Below, piece by piece: positions 45,799 through 55,311 of a stretch of DNA of 64,000 nucleotides. A program made the position numbers and the translations under genes. The stretch lies in assembly GCA_963843595.1 (NCBI GenBank), contig CAWJLG010000008.1:310001-374000 (forward strand), given 5' to 3'. Below the pieces are notes generated by a model that searched no databases, was not told the origin of the DNA, and saw only the letters and a program-made list of their open reading frames with translations. Each line of letters begins with the position of its first letter. The stretch's first letter is position 1. The stretch is from CAIWHR01 sp963843595. Lineage in GTDB: Bacteria; Pseudomonadota; Gammaproteobacteria; Burkholderiales; Casimicrobiaceae.

Positions 45799-47209
45799 TC
45801 AGAACCGGAAATAGATGAACGGATTGTAGGTACCGGCCGCGAGCGCGGCCGCGGCGAGCGTGCCGACGGCGGCGAGCCACGCGAAATCGACGACGAGACC
45901 GGCGGTGCTGCTTTCCCGCGAGTGCCGCGAACACGCGCGCAACCGGCATCGAGCCGATGATGCCGGCCGCGAGCGTCGTCGCGACCAGCGGGTCGACGAA
46001 TTGCGCGAGGGGACGGACGCTCGGATCGCCGCCCGTCCGTCCGCCGAGCGCGGCGTAGAAGTCGAGCGCATGCGCCAGCGTCTCGCAGCGGAACAGCACC
46101 CAGCCTCCCATCACGGCGGCCAGCGCATAGAGGTGACGCAGCGGCCCCAGCCGGTCCAGCACGCGATCGAAACCGGCCCGCTCGACCACTAGAAACAGCC
46201 CGTGCCAGATTCCCCAGAGCACGAACGGCCAGCTGGCCCCGTGCCACAGGCCGCAGAGCAGGAACACGACGACGAGGTTCGCGTAGGCGCGTACCGTGCC
46301 GCGCCGGTTGCCGCCGAGCGGGACATAGAGGTAGTCACGAAACCAGTTCGACAGCGAGATGTGCCAACGGCGCCAGAACTCGCGCACCGACGTGGCGATG
46401 TAGGGATAGTTGAAGTTCTCGAGAATCCGGAAGCCGAACATCCGCATCAACCCGATCGCCATGTCCGAATAGCCGGAGAAATCGAAGTAGATCTGCAGTG
46501 TGTAGCAGACGAGCCCGAGCCACGCGAGGGCGGGCGTGAGTTCCGTCCCCGGCAGCGCGAACACCTGGTCGGCAACCCGGCCGAGCGTGTTGGCGATCAG
46601 CACCTTCTTGCCGAGCCCCAGCACGAACCGGCGGATGCCCCATGCGATGTCGGCGATCCGCGTTTCGCGTGCCGGTATCTGCGCGGCGATGTCGCGCCAG
46701 CGGATGATCGGCCCGGCGATGAGCTGCGGGAACAGCAGGATGTACAGGGCGAAGTCGGGGAGCCGGCGTTCTGCGTTCGCGTTGCGCTTGCCGACGTCGA
46801 CGACGTAGGAGATGGCGTGAAACGTGAAAAACGAGATCCCGAGCGGCAGCGGAATCGCCGTGACGGTGAACGGCGAGAGCGCGAGGAGCGGCGCCAGCGC
46901 GTTGACGTTGGCGATCGCGAAATTCGCGTACTTGAACACGGCCAGCGTACCGAGGTTCGCCGCCACGGCAACGCCGAGCCAGCGGCCACGGACGCCCGGG
47001 TCGCGCGCGCGGCCGATCGCGAGACCGAAGCCCCAGTTGGCGAGGACCGACGCTGCCACGAGGATGAGGTACGGGGCCTCTCCCCACGCATAGAACACGA
47101 CGCTGGCGACCAGCAGCACGGCGTTGCGTGCGCGGCGCGGCACCGCAAAATAGGCGGCGAGCGTGACCGGCAGGAACAGGAACAGGAAGATCGGCGACGC
47201 GAAGACCAT
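45799..47209 (-). CDS. MBOAT O-acyltransferase (AlgI/DltB-like), one apparent frameshift
   Basis: A membrane-bound acyltransferase with about ten hydrophobic segments that passes acetyl groups across the membrane. VREFWRRWHISLSNWFRDYLY is the AlgI signature and the catalytic His lies in LLCGLWHGASWPFVLWG. Near 45910 the frame slips by one base, and the true C-terminus (LVVDFAWLAAVGTLAAA ... NPFIYFRF) continues in the next frame. Together with the AlgX-like gene 42 bases away it forms a two-gene O-acetylation cassette without alginate genes. Confidence 0.85.
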
Positions 47210-47321
47210 GGCGCGCGGAGTCTAGCAGCCGCGCGTGGCGCAGGCGCGTCCGGGCCGCCCACGCGACCCGTCGCACACGGGTGCGCCTCGCGCAATGCGA
47301 GTGCAGCGCGAGTCGCTTGCG

Positions 47322-48098
47322 TCAGGCGTTCAGTTCGACCACCACCGGCGCGTGATCGGAAGGCTTGTCGCCCTTGCGCGCGCTGCGGTCGATGCGGCAG
47401 GCGGTGCACCTGGCCGCAAGCGAAGCCGACAGCAGGATGTGGTCGATGCGCAGTCCGTGATTCTTCGGAAACGCGAGTTGCCGGTAATCCCACCAGCTGA
47501 AGGTGTTCGGCGGTTGATCGAAAATCCGGAAGCTGTCGGCGAGGCCGAGTTCCAGCCAGTCCCGGAACACGGCGCGCTCGGCGTCTGAGCACAGGACCTG
47601 ACCGGCCCAGGCCGCGGGGTCGTGGACGTCGCGGTCCTCCGGCGCGATGTTGAAGTCGCCGGCGACGACGAGCGCCGGATGGCGCGCGAGCTCATCGCGC
47701 AGGTACGTCGTCATGGCCGCGCACCAGGCAAGCTTGTAGCGATACTTGTCGGAGTCCACCGCCTGGCCATTGGGCACGTAGAGCCCGAACACGCGAGTTC
47801 CGGCGATCGTCGCGCCGATCACGCGCCTCTGTTCGTCCGGGAAACCGGGCAGCGCGGTCACGATGTCGGCTGCCGGGCCGAGCCCGTCGCGAACGAGAAG
47901 CGCGACGCCGTTGTAGGTGCGCTGGCCGGTGAAATGCGCCGCATATCCCGCGTCGGCAATTTCCTGGCGCGGGAATTTCGCGTCCTCGAGCTTGGTCTCC
48001 TGCAGGCAGAGCACGTCCGGGCGTGCGACCGGCAACCACGCGAGCAGGCGCGGCAGGCGGACGTTCAGCGAGTTGACGTTCCAGGTGGCAATTTTCAC
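47322..48098 (-). CDS. xthA: Exodeoxyribonuclease III
   Basis: A 258-residue AP endonuclease/3'-5' exonuclease for base-excision repair. IATWNVNSLNVRLPRLLAWL, LCLQETKLED, VAGDFNIAPEDRDVHDP, LRIDHILLS and SDHAPVVVEL supply the metal and catalytic residues. The start is GTG 48098 with GAGAAGG upstream; longer openings in that frame have no family similarity. A 228-base G+C-rich gap with nothing recognisable precedes it. Confidence 0.94.
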   Translation of the reverse strand: MKIATWNVNSLNVRLPRLLAWLPVARPDVLCLQETKLEDAKFPRQEIADAGYAAHFTGQRTYNGVALLVRDGLGPAADIVTALPGFPDEQRRVIGATIAGTRVFGLYVPNGQAVDSDKYRYKLAWCAAMTTYLRDELARHPALVVAGDFNIAPEDRDVHDPAAWAGQVLCSDAERAVFRDWLELGLADSFRIFDQPPNTFSWWDYRQLAFPKNHGLRIDHILLSASLAARCTACRIDRSARKGDKPSDHAPVVVELNA

Positions 48099-48326
48099 GT
48101 GAGGCCTTCTCGACCGCGATTCCTGGCGTGCCGCGAGCACGTCGTCGATGTCGGACGACGCCACATTCGCAGGGAGGCGGATGCCCCTGGATGCGAATGG
48201 CGCCCGACCGTCCCGCAAGTCTTCGCCATGGCGGCGGAGGTTGCCGGGGCGCCCACGACCGCCCTTCTCGGCACGCCACAAAGGGCGGCCGGGCTGGCAC
48301 GTCTTGCCGAACTCGCGTGGGGCCCG

Positions 48327-48920
48327 TCAGTCCTTCGGGTATCCGCTGGCACCGGGGGCCGGTGCCGACTGGAGGACATCCGATTTCGCCACCGCAGGTT
48401 CCGCGGCCGGGCGGTTCTGGGTAATCCGCCTCGGCGCCGGTGTCTTGGGGTAGCCGGCGTCGTCGAGCATCGACTGCCAGCGTGTCTCGTTGTAGCCCTT
48501 GGCGACCAGCTTGTCGCCGACCTGCAGCACGGGCGCGTTGAGCTCGCCCGTCAGCGTCTTGAGCTGCTCGGCGCCTTTCGGGTCCTCGACGTTGACCGTC
48601 GTGAAGGGGACGCCGCGGCGGTTGAGCAGGCCTTCGGCGTTCTGGCACACCTCGCCGCAGGCGAACGTGTACAGCGTGACGGGGAACCGCTGCTGCGCCT
48701 GCTGGGCGGCGAAGGGTAGCTCGTTGTTCTCGATGAAGTTCGGCCCCAGGCGCTTTGCCTGAACGCTCTTCGCGTCCGGCGGTGGCGGTTTGTCGCTGTA
48801 GATGACCCGACCTTCGTTGTCGGTGTAACGGTAGACCTGCGTCTGGGCGGCCGCGCCGGCCGCCACGACCGCGGCCAGCATCACGCACCCGAGTGCCAAC
48901 CGATTCGAAGCAACTGCCAT
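48327..48920 (-). CDS. DUF4124-glutaredoxin fusion protein
   Basis: A 197-residue exported protein: signal peptide (ends near AAGAAAQ), DUF4124 segment (VYRYTDNEGRVIYSDKPPP), then a glutaredoxin fold with VTLYTFACGEVCQNAEGLL, where the active-site cysteines are three residues apart (CxxxC) instead of the usual CxxC, and APVLQVGDKLVAKGY. The tail is disordered. GGAGGAGCC lies just upstream of the ATG. Periplasmic thiol chemistry is likely; the partner is unknown. Confidence 0.83.
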   Translation of the reverse strand: MAVASNRLALGCVMLAAVVAAGAAAQTQVYRYTDNEGRVIYSDKPPPPDAKSVQAKRLGPNFIENNELPFAAQQAQQRFPVTLYTFACGEVCQNAEGLLNRRGVPFTTVNVEDPKGAEQLKTLTGELNAPVLQVGDKLVAKGYNETRWQSMLDDAGYPKTPAPRRITQNRPAAEPAVAKSDVLQSAPAPGASGYPKD

Positions 48921-48930
48921 GGCTCCTCCT

Positions 48931-50994
48931 TCAACCGGACACGACCATTCCATTATGCCGCAGAAGGGCATCGAGCTGGGGCGGCCGCCCGCGGAAGGCC
49001 ACGAACGACTCCATCGCCGGTCGGCTGCCGCCGCGTGCCAGTACCTCGTCGCGGAATCGCGCGCCGGCGTCGGGCGAGAGCACGCCCGCCTCCTCGAACA
49101 GGCTGAAAGCGTCGGCCGACAGCACTTCCGCCCACTTGTAGCTGTAATAGCCTGCGGCGTAGCCGCCGGCGAAGATGTGGCCGAACGCATGGATTCCGCG
49201 GTCGTAGTCTGCGCGGGGAGCCACCGCGACCTCGGCGCGCACCTCCTCGGCGAGCGCCATCGGCGTTGCCCAGCGGCCGCCGCCAGCGAGGGCGTAGTCC
49301 GAGTGCAGCAACATGTCGAACAGCGCGAACTCGAGCTGCCGTACCATCGCCAGGCCGCTCTGGAAATTCTTGGCGGCAAGCATCCGGTCGAAAAGCGTGC
49401 GCGGCAACGGCTCACCGGTGTCGATGTGCGCGCTCATGTGGCGGACGACGTCCCACTCCCAGCACCAGTTCTCCATGATCTGGCTCGGAAGCTCCACCGC
49501 GTCCCACTCGACGCCCTGGATGCCGGACACGCCGGCGACCTCGACCTCGGTAAGCAACTGGTGCAGTCCATGGCCGAACTCGTGGAAGATCGTGATCACT
49601 TCGTCGTGCGTGTATGTGGCCGGCTTGCCGCCGACCGGCGCCGAAAGGTTGCACGTGAGGTAGGCGGCCGGATGCTGCAGCTGTGCGCCGGCGCGCCGGC
49701 GGTTGATGGCGTCGTCCATCCACGCGCCGCCTTGCTTGCCCGGGCGCGCGTAGCTGTCGAGGTAGAAATGTCCGATCAATGCGCCGTCGCGATCGACGAT
49801 CTCGAAGAAGCGCACCGAAGGATGCCAGACGGCGGCCCTGGCCTCGCGGATCACGATCCCGTAGATGGTCTCCACCACGCGGAACAGGCCGGCGAGCACC
49901 TTGTCTTCGGGGAAGTACTGGCGCACCTCTTGCTCGGAAAACGCGTAGCGCTTCGCCTTGAGCCTTTCCGACGCATACGCGATGTCCCAGGGCGCGAAGT
50001 CGGTCAGATGGAGTTCGTCGCGCGCGAACGCGGCGAGCTCGGCGTAGTCGCGCTCGGCAAACGGCTTCGCGCGACGGGCGAGGTCGCGCAGGAACGCGAG
50101 CACCTCGTCGACGGAGTTCGCCATCTTCGGCACGAGTGACACGTCGGCGTAGGTGGAGTACTCCAGCAACCTGGCCGCCTCCTGCCGCAGGGCCAGGATG
50201 CGGTCGATCACCGTGGTGTTGTCCCACTCGGGCCTGGCGCCCAGATCGGAGGCGCGCGTCGCGTACGCACGGTGCAGCGTTGCACGGAGCGCACGATTGT
50301 CCGCGTACTGCATCACCGGCAGGTAGCACGGCATGCGCAGCGTGAGCTTCCAGCCAGGCTTGCCCTCGGCCTGCGCCGCCGCCCGTGCCTCCGCGAGGAC
50401 GTCCGCGGGGACGCCGGCAAGCTCCGCTGCGTCGGCGATGTAGAGCGCCCAGTCGTTGGTCGCGTCGAGCACGTTGTCGTCGAACTTCGCGGACAGCGCG
50501 GCGAGCTCTTCCTCGACGTCCTTGAGGCGTGCCTTCCGGTCGTCGGGGAGCTCGGCACCGGAAAGGCGGAAGTCGCGCAACGCGTTGTCGATGAGCTTCT
50601 TCTTCGGCGCGTCGAGCTGCGCGTATTCGGGTACCGCGGCGAGCGCGCGGTAGCGGGAAAACAGGCGCAGGTCCTGTCCGAGGTCCGTGTAGAACGCGGT
50701 GATCCGCGGCAGATTGTGGTTGTAGGCGTCGCGCAGTTCCGGTGTGTTGACGACGGCATTGAGGTGCCGCACCGCGCCCCACGCGCGTTCGAGCTGGTCG
50801 AGCGCGTCGGCCAGCGGTTCGACGATCGTCGCCCACGACGCAGGCCGCGTGTCGGTCGCAACCGCCTCCACGGTCGCGCGGGCGCGGGCGAGCAGTTCGT
50901 CGATCGCCGGGGTGACGTGCACGACGGCGATCGCGTCGAAACGGGGAAGTCCCGCGAAATCGAGCAGGGGATTGTGGGGAACGGTTGCGTTCAT
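48931..50994 (-). CDS. prlC: Oligopeptidase A (M3 family)
   Basis: A 687-residue cytoplasmic zinc metallopeptidase that degrades signal peptides and other short peptides. The zinc helix HEFGHGLHQLLTEVEVAGVSG and the downstream EWDAVELPSQIMENW are diagnostic of M3A. The ATG at 50994 overlaps the murU stop (ATGA), and 10 bases separate its stop from the glutaredoxin start. Confidence 0.95.
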   Translation of the reverse strand: MNATVPHNPLLDFAGLPRFDAIAVVHVTPAIDELLARARATVEAVATDTRPASWATIVEPLADALDQLERAWGAVRHLNAVVNTPELRDAYNHNLPRITAFYTDLGQDLRLFSRYRALAAVPEYAQLDAPKKKLIDNALRDFRLSGAELPDDRKARLKDVEEELAALSAKFDDNVLDATNDWALYIADAAELAGVPADVLAEARAAAQAEGKPGWKLTLRMPCYLPVMQYADNRALRATLHRAYATRASDLGARPEWDNTTVIDRILALRQEAARLLEYSTYADVSLVPKMANSVDEVLAFLRDLARRAKPFAERDYAELAAFARDELHLTDFAPWDIAYASERLKAKRYAFSEQEVRQYFPEDKVLAGLFRVVETIYGIVIREARAAVWHPSVRFFEIVDRDGALIGHFYLDSYARPGKQGGAWMDDAINRRRAGAQLQHPAAYLTCNLSAPVGGKPATYTHDEVITIFHEFGHGLHQLLTEVEVAGVSGIQGVEWDAVELPSQIMENWCWEWDVVRHMSAHIDTGEPLPRTLFDRMLAAKNFQSGLAMVRQLEFALFDMLLHSDYALAGGGRWATPMALAEEVRAEVAVAPRADYDRGIHAFGHIFAGGYAAGYYSYKWAEVLSADAFSLFEEAGVLSPDAGARFRDEVLARGGSRPAMESFVAFRGRPPQLDALLRHNGMVVSG

Positions 50995-51710
50995 CGAGGG
51001 TGTCCGGGTCGGGCGGATCGTGTCCGCAGTGCGGCATCGAGTTCGGTCAGGTCGTCGGGGGTGCCGACGTTGGCCCACGGGCCGTCCCACCGTTCGCCGG
51101 AAACGATGCCCGCGGCGATCCAGCGGTGAAAAAACGGAAGCAATTTGAGCCTGGCGCCGCGGGGAAGTTCACGGAACAGCGCCGTGTCGTAGAGTCCGAT
51201 GTTGGCGTAGGTGTATCGGGCTGCCCCGCCGAGCGTGACGGCGCCGTCCGCAAGCGCGAAATCACCGGCCGGATGATACGGCGGATTGGGCACCATGACG
51301 AGGTGCACGCGTGCGCCGTCCGGCGCGCGCGTCATCGCGGCGGCGCGCGACAGCAGCGAGGCATAGTCGAAGGCGCTCCAGATGTCGCCGGACACGATCA
51401 GCGCCGGCCCTTCCGGCAGCAGCGCGGATGCGGTGGCGATTCCGCCCGCGGTCTCCAGCGCTTCCGGTTCGATCGACCAGACGAGACGCACGCCGAGCGC
51501 CGCGCCGTCGCCCAATGCGCCGACGAGACGGTCGGCGAGATGCGAAGCGTTGATGACGATGTCGCGCAGTCCGGCGCGAGCCAGCGCTTCGATCTGCCAG
51601 ACGATCAGCGGCTTGCCACCGACCTCGAGCAGCGGCTTCGGCGCGGCATCGGAGAGGGGACGCATCCGCTCGCCGCGGCCGGCGGCGAGGATCATCGCAC
51701 CGATGGTCAC
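50991..51710 (-). CDS. murU: N-acetylmuramate alpha-1-phosphate uridylyltransferase MurU
   Basis: A 239-residue nucleotidyltransferase of peptidoglycan recycling. AMILAAGRGERMRPLSDAAPKP is the signature loop, followed by LLEVGGKPLIVWQIEAL and LIVSGDIWSAFD. It turns MurNAc-1-P into UDP-MurNAc. GTG 51710 or ATG 51695 may start it. It follows amgK by 11 bases, the conserved recycling pair. Confidence 0.92.
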   Translation of the reverse strand: MTIGAMILAAGRGERMRPLSDAAPKPLLEVGGKPLIVWQIEALARAGLRDIVINASHLADRLVGALGDGAALGVRLVWSIEPEALETAGGIATASALLPEGPALIVSGDIWSAFDYASLLSRAAAMTRAPDGARVHLVMVPNPPYHPAGDFALADGAVTLGGAARYTYANIGLYDTALFRELPRGARLKLLPFFHRWIAAGIVSGERWDGPWANVGTPDDLTELDAALRTRSARPGHPR

Positions 51711-51721
51711 GGGCGTGCGCT

Positions 51722-52768
51722 TCAGAACGTGTAGCCGGCCGTGGGCGTGCGTTGCTCGAGCAGGTCGAGCAGGCGCGACAGCGGATCCAGCGCCCGGTAG
51801 CGCGCGCAGGCGCCGCGAAGGTAGCCCAACACGCGCGGCATGTCGTCGAGATAGCCGCTCTTGCCGTCCCGGTAGGCGAGGCGCGCGAAGATACCGAGCA
51901 CCTTGAGCTGCCGCTGCACGCCCATCCACTCGTAGTCGCGCCAGAAGGCGGCGAAATCCTCGCCGACCGGCAGGCCTGCAGCGCGCGCGCGCTTCCAGTA
52001 GCGGACGGCCCAGTCGATCTGCCGCGCTTCGTCCCACGCGATGTAGGCGTCGCGCAGCAGCGAGACGAGATCGTAGGTGACGGGCCCGATGACGGCGTCC
52101 TGGAAGTCGAGCACGCCGGGATTCGCGGTGCAGACCATCAGATTGCGCGAGTGATAGTCGCGATGCACGAACACGCGCGGCTGTGCGAGATTGTTGTCGA
52201 GCACGAGGCGGAACGTCGCAGCGAGCGCCGACGTCTGGGCGGGCGTCAGCGTCACGCCGAGCTTGCGCACCACGTACCAGTCGGGGAACAGCGCGAGCTC
52301 GCGCGCGAGCAGCGCCTCGTCGTACGCGGGCAGCGCGCCATCGCGCGTCGCGAGCTGCCAGCGGACGAGCGCGTCGATCGCGTCCGAATAGAGCCCGGCG
52401 GCCGAATCGGCGTCGAGCGCCGCGAGGTACGTGCGATCGCCGAGATCCGACAGCAGGAGAAAACCGCGCGCGAGATCCTCGGCCAGCACGTCGGGGGCAT
52501 GCACACCGGCGCCCGTGAGCAGCCGCGCGACGCGGACGAACGGACGGCAGTCCTCCATCGGAGGCGGCGCGTCCATCGCGATCAGCGTCGCGCGCCCGTG
52601 CCACGGTGACTCGGGGACGATGCGGAAATAGCGGCGGAAGCTCGCGTCGGCCGATGCCGGGGCAACGGTGAACGCACTCGTGCCGAGGACCGCCGCGACC
52701 CACGTCGACAGCGCGGAAAGGCGTGCCTCACCCGACGTGCTCGGGGATGTGGCGGACGGAACAGGCAT
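51722..52768 (-). CDS. amgK: Anomeric MurNAc/GlcNAc kinase AmgK
   Basis: A 348-residue aminoglycoside-phosphotransferase-fold kinase that phosphorylates MurNAc at C1, giving MurU its substrate and a fosfomycin-insensitive bypass of de novo UDP-MurNAc synthesis. Kinase motifs: VFVHRDYHSRNLMV (catalytic loop) and GVLDFQDAVIGPVTYDL (metal loop). It is divergent from lptD, as in many beta- and gammaproteobacteria. Confidence 0.92.
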   Translation of the reverse strand: MPVPSATSPSTSGEARLSALSTWVAAVLGTSAFTVAPASADASFRRYFRIVPESPWHGRATLIAMDAPPPMEDCRPFVRVARLLTGAGVHAPDVLAEDLARGFLLLSDLGDRTYLAALDADSAAGLYSDAIDALVRWQLATRDGALPAYDEALLARELALFPDWYVVRKLGVTLTPAQTSALAATFRLVLDNNLAQPRVFVHRDYHSRNLMVCTANPGVLDFQDAVIGPVTYDLVSLLRDAYIAWDEARQIDWAVRYWKRARAAGLPVGEDFAAFWRDYEWMGVQRQLKVLGIFARLAYRDGKSGYLDDMPRVLGYLRGACARYRALDPLSRLLDLLEQRTPTAGYTF

Positions 52769-52867
52769 CGGCGGGAACAGGCGTGCGGAGGGTTCAGCCA
52801 GGCCGCGTCGAAACGTCCTCGTGCATGGCGGCTTGCCCGAGCGGAGGGCCGCGCAAAGGCGGCACGC

Positions 52868-52873
52868 TAGAAT
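52868..52873 (+). promoter_or_regulatory. -10 element for lptD
   Basis: TAGAAT in the divergent amgK/lptD gap, about 70 bases upstream of the lptD signal sequence. No clear -35 was seen. Confidence 0.4.
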
Positions 52874-52921
52874 GCGGCATTTTAGCACCGGCCTTGGCAG
52901 CGCTCCCGGTCTTCCGCCTGT

Positions 52922-55309
52922 TTGGACCCTCCCCCATCGGATGAGGATTCGCTCCACGCCCTCGCCCTCGCCCTCGCGCTCGCGGCGGTGCTCGTACCGG
53001 TCGCGGCGGCCCAGACGCCGGCACCGGTTGCGGGCGGGGCGCCGACGCTGCCGGAACCGATCCTGCGGCTCGCGCCGGATCTCGAGCCGCCGGTGACCCG
53101 GCGCCCCGCGCCGTCGCGGCCTGGCGAGGCGCTGCCCGGTCCATCGCTGCAGCCGTCTCCGCTCGAAGCCGGGGGAGGCGCGGTCTTCGTGCGCGCGAAC
53201 CGGATCGACGGCGTGGCGGAAAAGTATGTCGAGGCTGAAGGCAAAGTCGAGCTGCGCACGCGCCGCGAGACCGTGCTCGCCGAATGGTTGCACTACGACA
53301 TTGCGGCGCAGGAGATCTGGGGCAAGGGCGACGTGCTGCTCCGCCGCGGCACCGACTTCATTGCCGGCCCGGAGGCGCGGTTCAAACGCGACACGGAGAC
53401 CGGCTTTTTCACCGGGCCCCGCTTTTTCATCGGCGAGAATGGCGCCCGCGGCTCGGCGAAGGAGCTCCGGTTCGCCGGTCCGGAACGCTACGAGGTGACC
53501 GACGCGAGCTACACGACCTGTGTCGCGCCGCGCGACGACTGGTACGTGCGCATGGATGAGCTCGAGGTCGACAAGACGCGCATGGTCGGCACGGGCCACA
53601 ATGCGACGCTGTACTTTCTCGGCGCCCCGGTGGCCTATTCGCCGTGGCTCGAGTTTCCGCTGTCGAACGAGCGCAAGTCCGGATTCCTCACGCCGATCCT
53701 CGGCTCGACGGGCATTCGCGGCTTAGAGGTGGCGGTCCCGTACTACTTCAATCTCGCGCCCAACTACGACGCGACGCTGATGCCGCGCCTGATGACCAAG
53801 CGCGGCCTGCAGATCGATGCGCAGGGCCGCTACCTCACCGAGTCTTTCCAAGGTGAGGCCGACGCCCAGTACCTGCACGACGACCGGATCACGGGGACCA
53901 ACCGCTATCTGCTGTCGTGGAAGCACGGGCAGAACATTGCTGCCGTGCCCGGACTCAATGCGTACTGGAACCTCAACAAGGTGTCCGATGCCACCTACTT
54001 CGCCGACCTTTCGGACCGCGTGGCCCTGACCTCCCAGTCGACGCTGACGCGCGAGGGCGGCGTCGCCTGGACGCGCGGGCCGCTGTCGGTGCTGGCGCGC
54101 GCGCAGGCGTTCCAGACGCTGCAGGACCCGACCGCGCCGCCGGCAACGCCGCCCTACAACCGGCTGCCGCAGGTCGTTGCGACGCTGCAGGAGACCGACT
54201 GGCGCGACCTGACGTGGAGCGCGACCGGCGAGTACGCGCGGTTCCGGCAGTCGGCGCTGCCGCAGGGCGACCGCGTCTACGCCTATCCGACGGCGACGTG
54301 GTCGCGGCAGGGTGCCGCCTGGTTCTTCGCGGCGCAGGCGGGCGTGCACATGCGCGAGTACGCGATGCAGGACACGGGCGCCGCCAGCGACAGCTTCGGC
54401 TACGTGGTGCCGGTGACGAGCGTCGACGCCGGTCTCGTGTTCGAGCGCGACTGGAACGTGCTTGGGCAGAGCGTGGTCCAGACGCTCGAGCCGCGCGCGT
54501 TCTACGCCTACATTCCGTACCGCAACCAGTCGAGCGCGCCGGTGTTCGACACTGCGCAGCAGCAGTTCACGTATGGTCAGCTGTTCGTCGCCAACCGCTA
54601 TCTCGGCAACGACCGGATCGGCGACGCGAACCAGGTCACGGTCGCGCTGACGTCGCGCTTCCTCGATCCGGCCACCGGCGCCGAGCGGCTGCGGCTCGCG
54701 ATCGGCGACCGTTTCTACTTCACCGACCAGCGGGTAACGCTGCCCGGCGAGACGCCGCGGTCGGGCTCGAGTACGGATGTCCTGCTTGTCGGCGACGGTC
54801 GCCTTTCCGACGCCTGGTATCTCGCCGGCAGCACGCAGTACAACTTCGATGCCGGCCAGCTCGAGAGCTTCAACGCCGCGCTGCGGTGGACGCCGGCGCC
54901 GGGCAAGGCGTTCAGCGCGAGCTATCGATACAACCGCAATCTCGTCAACGAGCCGGGGTCCGCCTCCGAGCTGCGCCAATTCGATATCGCCGGACAGTGG
55001 CCGCTGTCCGCCGGCTGGTCGGTGATGGGCCGCTGGAACTACTCGCTGGTCGACGGCAAGACGCTGGAGGCGGTGGCAGGGGCCGAGTACAATGCCGGGT
55101 GCTGGACGCTGCGCCTCGTCGGCCACCGGCTGACGACGACGTCGCAGACGACCACGACATCGGTGTACCTGCAGATCGAACTGAACGGCCTCGCGCGCTT
55201 CGGCACGAACCCCCTCGATCTCCTGCGCCGCAGCGTCCCGGGCTATCTCAAGAGCAACGACCCGGCGGTATCGCCGCGCGATACCGCCGACTATTTCCAG
55301 GAATACTGA
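52922..55309 (+). CDS. lptD: LPS-assembly outer-membrane protein LptD, apparent frameshift at the start
   Basis: An outer-membrane barrel that inserts lipopolysaccharide. The N-terminal OstA/LptA-like domain (VFVRANRIDGVAEKYVEAEG, then EGKVELRTRRETVLAEW) precedes the barrel; APVAYSPWLEFPLSNERKSG is family-typical. The readable frame opens at TTG 52922 with an acidic n-region unlike a signal peptide. ATG 52941 (MRIR) in another frame would give MRIR-LHALALALAL if one C is missing near 52953, a normal signal peptide. surA follows. Confidence 0.9.
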   Translation: MDPPPSDEDSLHALALALALAAVLVPVAAAQTPAPVAGGAPTLPEPILRLAPDLEPPVTRRPAPSRPGEALPGPSLQPSPLEAGGGAVFVRANRIDGVAEKYVEAEGKVELRTRRETVLAEWLHYDIAAQEIWGKGDVLLRRGTDFIAGPEARFKRDTETGFFTGPRFFIGENGARGSAKELRFAGPERYEVTDASYTTCVAPRDDWYVRMDELEVDKTRMVGTGHNATLYFLGAPVAYSPWLEFPLSNERKSGFLTPILGSTGIRGLEVAVPYYFNLAPNYDATLMPRLMTKRGLQIDAQGRYLTESFQGEADAQYLHDDRITGTNRYLLSWKHGQNIAAVPGLNAYWNLNKVSDATYFADLSDRVALTSQSTLTREGGVAWTRGPLSVLARAQAFQTLQDPTAPPATPPYNRLPQVVATLQETDWRDLTWSATGEYARFRQSALPQGDRVYAYPTATWSRQGAAWFFAAQAGVHMREYAMQDTGAASDSFGYVVPVTSVDAGLVFERDWNVLGQSVVQTLEPRAFYAYIPYRNQSSAPVFDTAQQQFTYGQLFVANRYLGNDRIGDANQVTVALTSRFLDPATGAERLRLAIGDRFYFTDQRVTLPGETPRSGSSTDVLLVGDGRLSDAWYLAGSTQYNFDAGQLESFNAALRWTPAPGKAFSASYRYNRNLVNEPGSASELRQFDIAGQWPLSAGWSVMGRWNYSLVDGKTLEAVAGAEYNAGCWTLRLVGHRLTTTSQTTTTSVYLQIELNGLARFGTNPLDLLRRSVPGYLKSNDPAVSPRDTADYFQEY

Positions 55310-55311
55310 GC

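Noticed and set aside
48099..48326. A gene in the xthA-glutaredoxin gap
   Set aside because: Short frames occur on both strands but none has a ribosome site or protein-like composition.
52950..52985. CTCGCC hexanucleotide repeat as a phase-variable tract in lptD
   Set aside because: A six-base unit would not change frame, and the sequence is simply an Ala/Leu-rich signal peptide.
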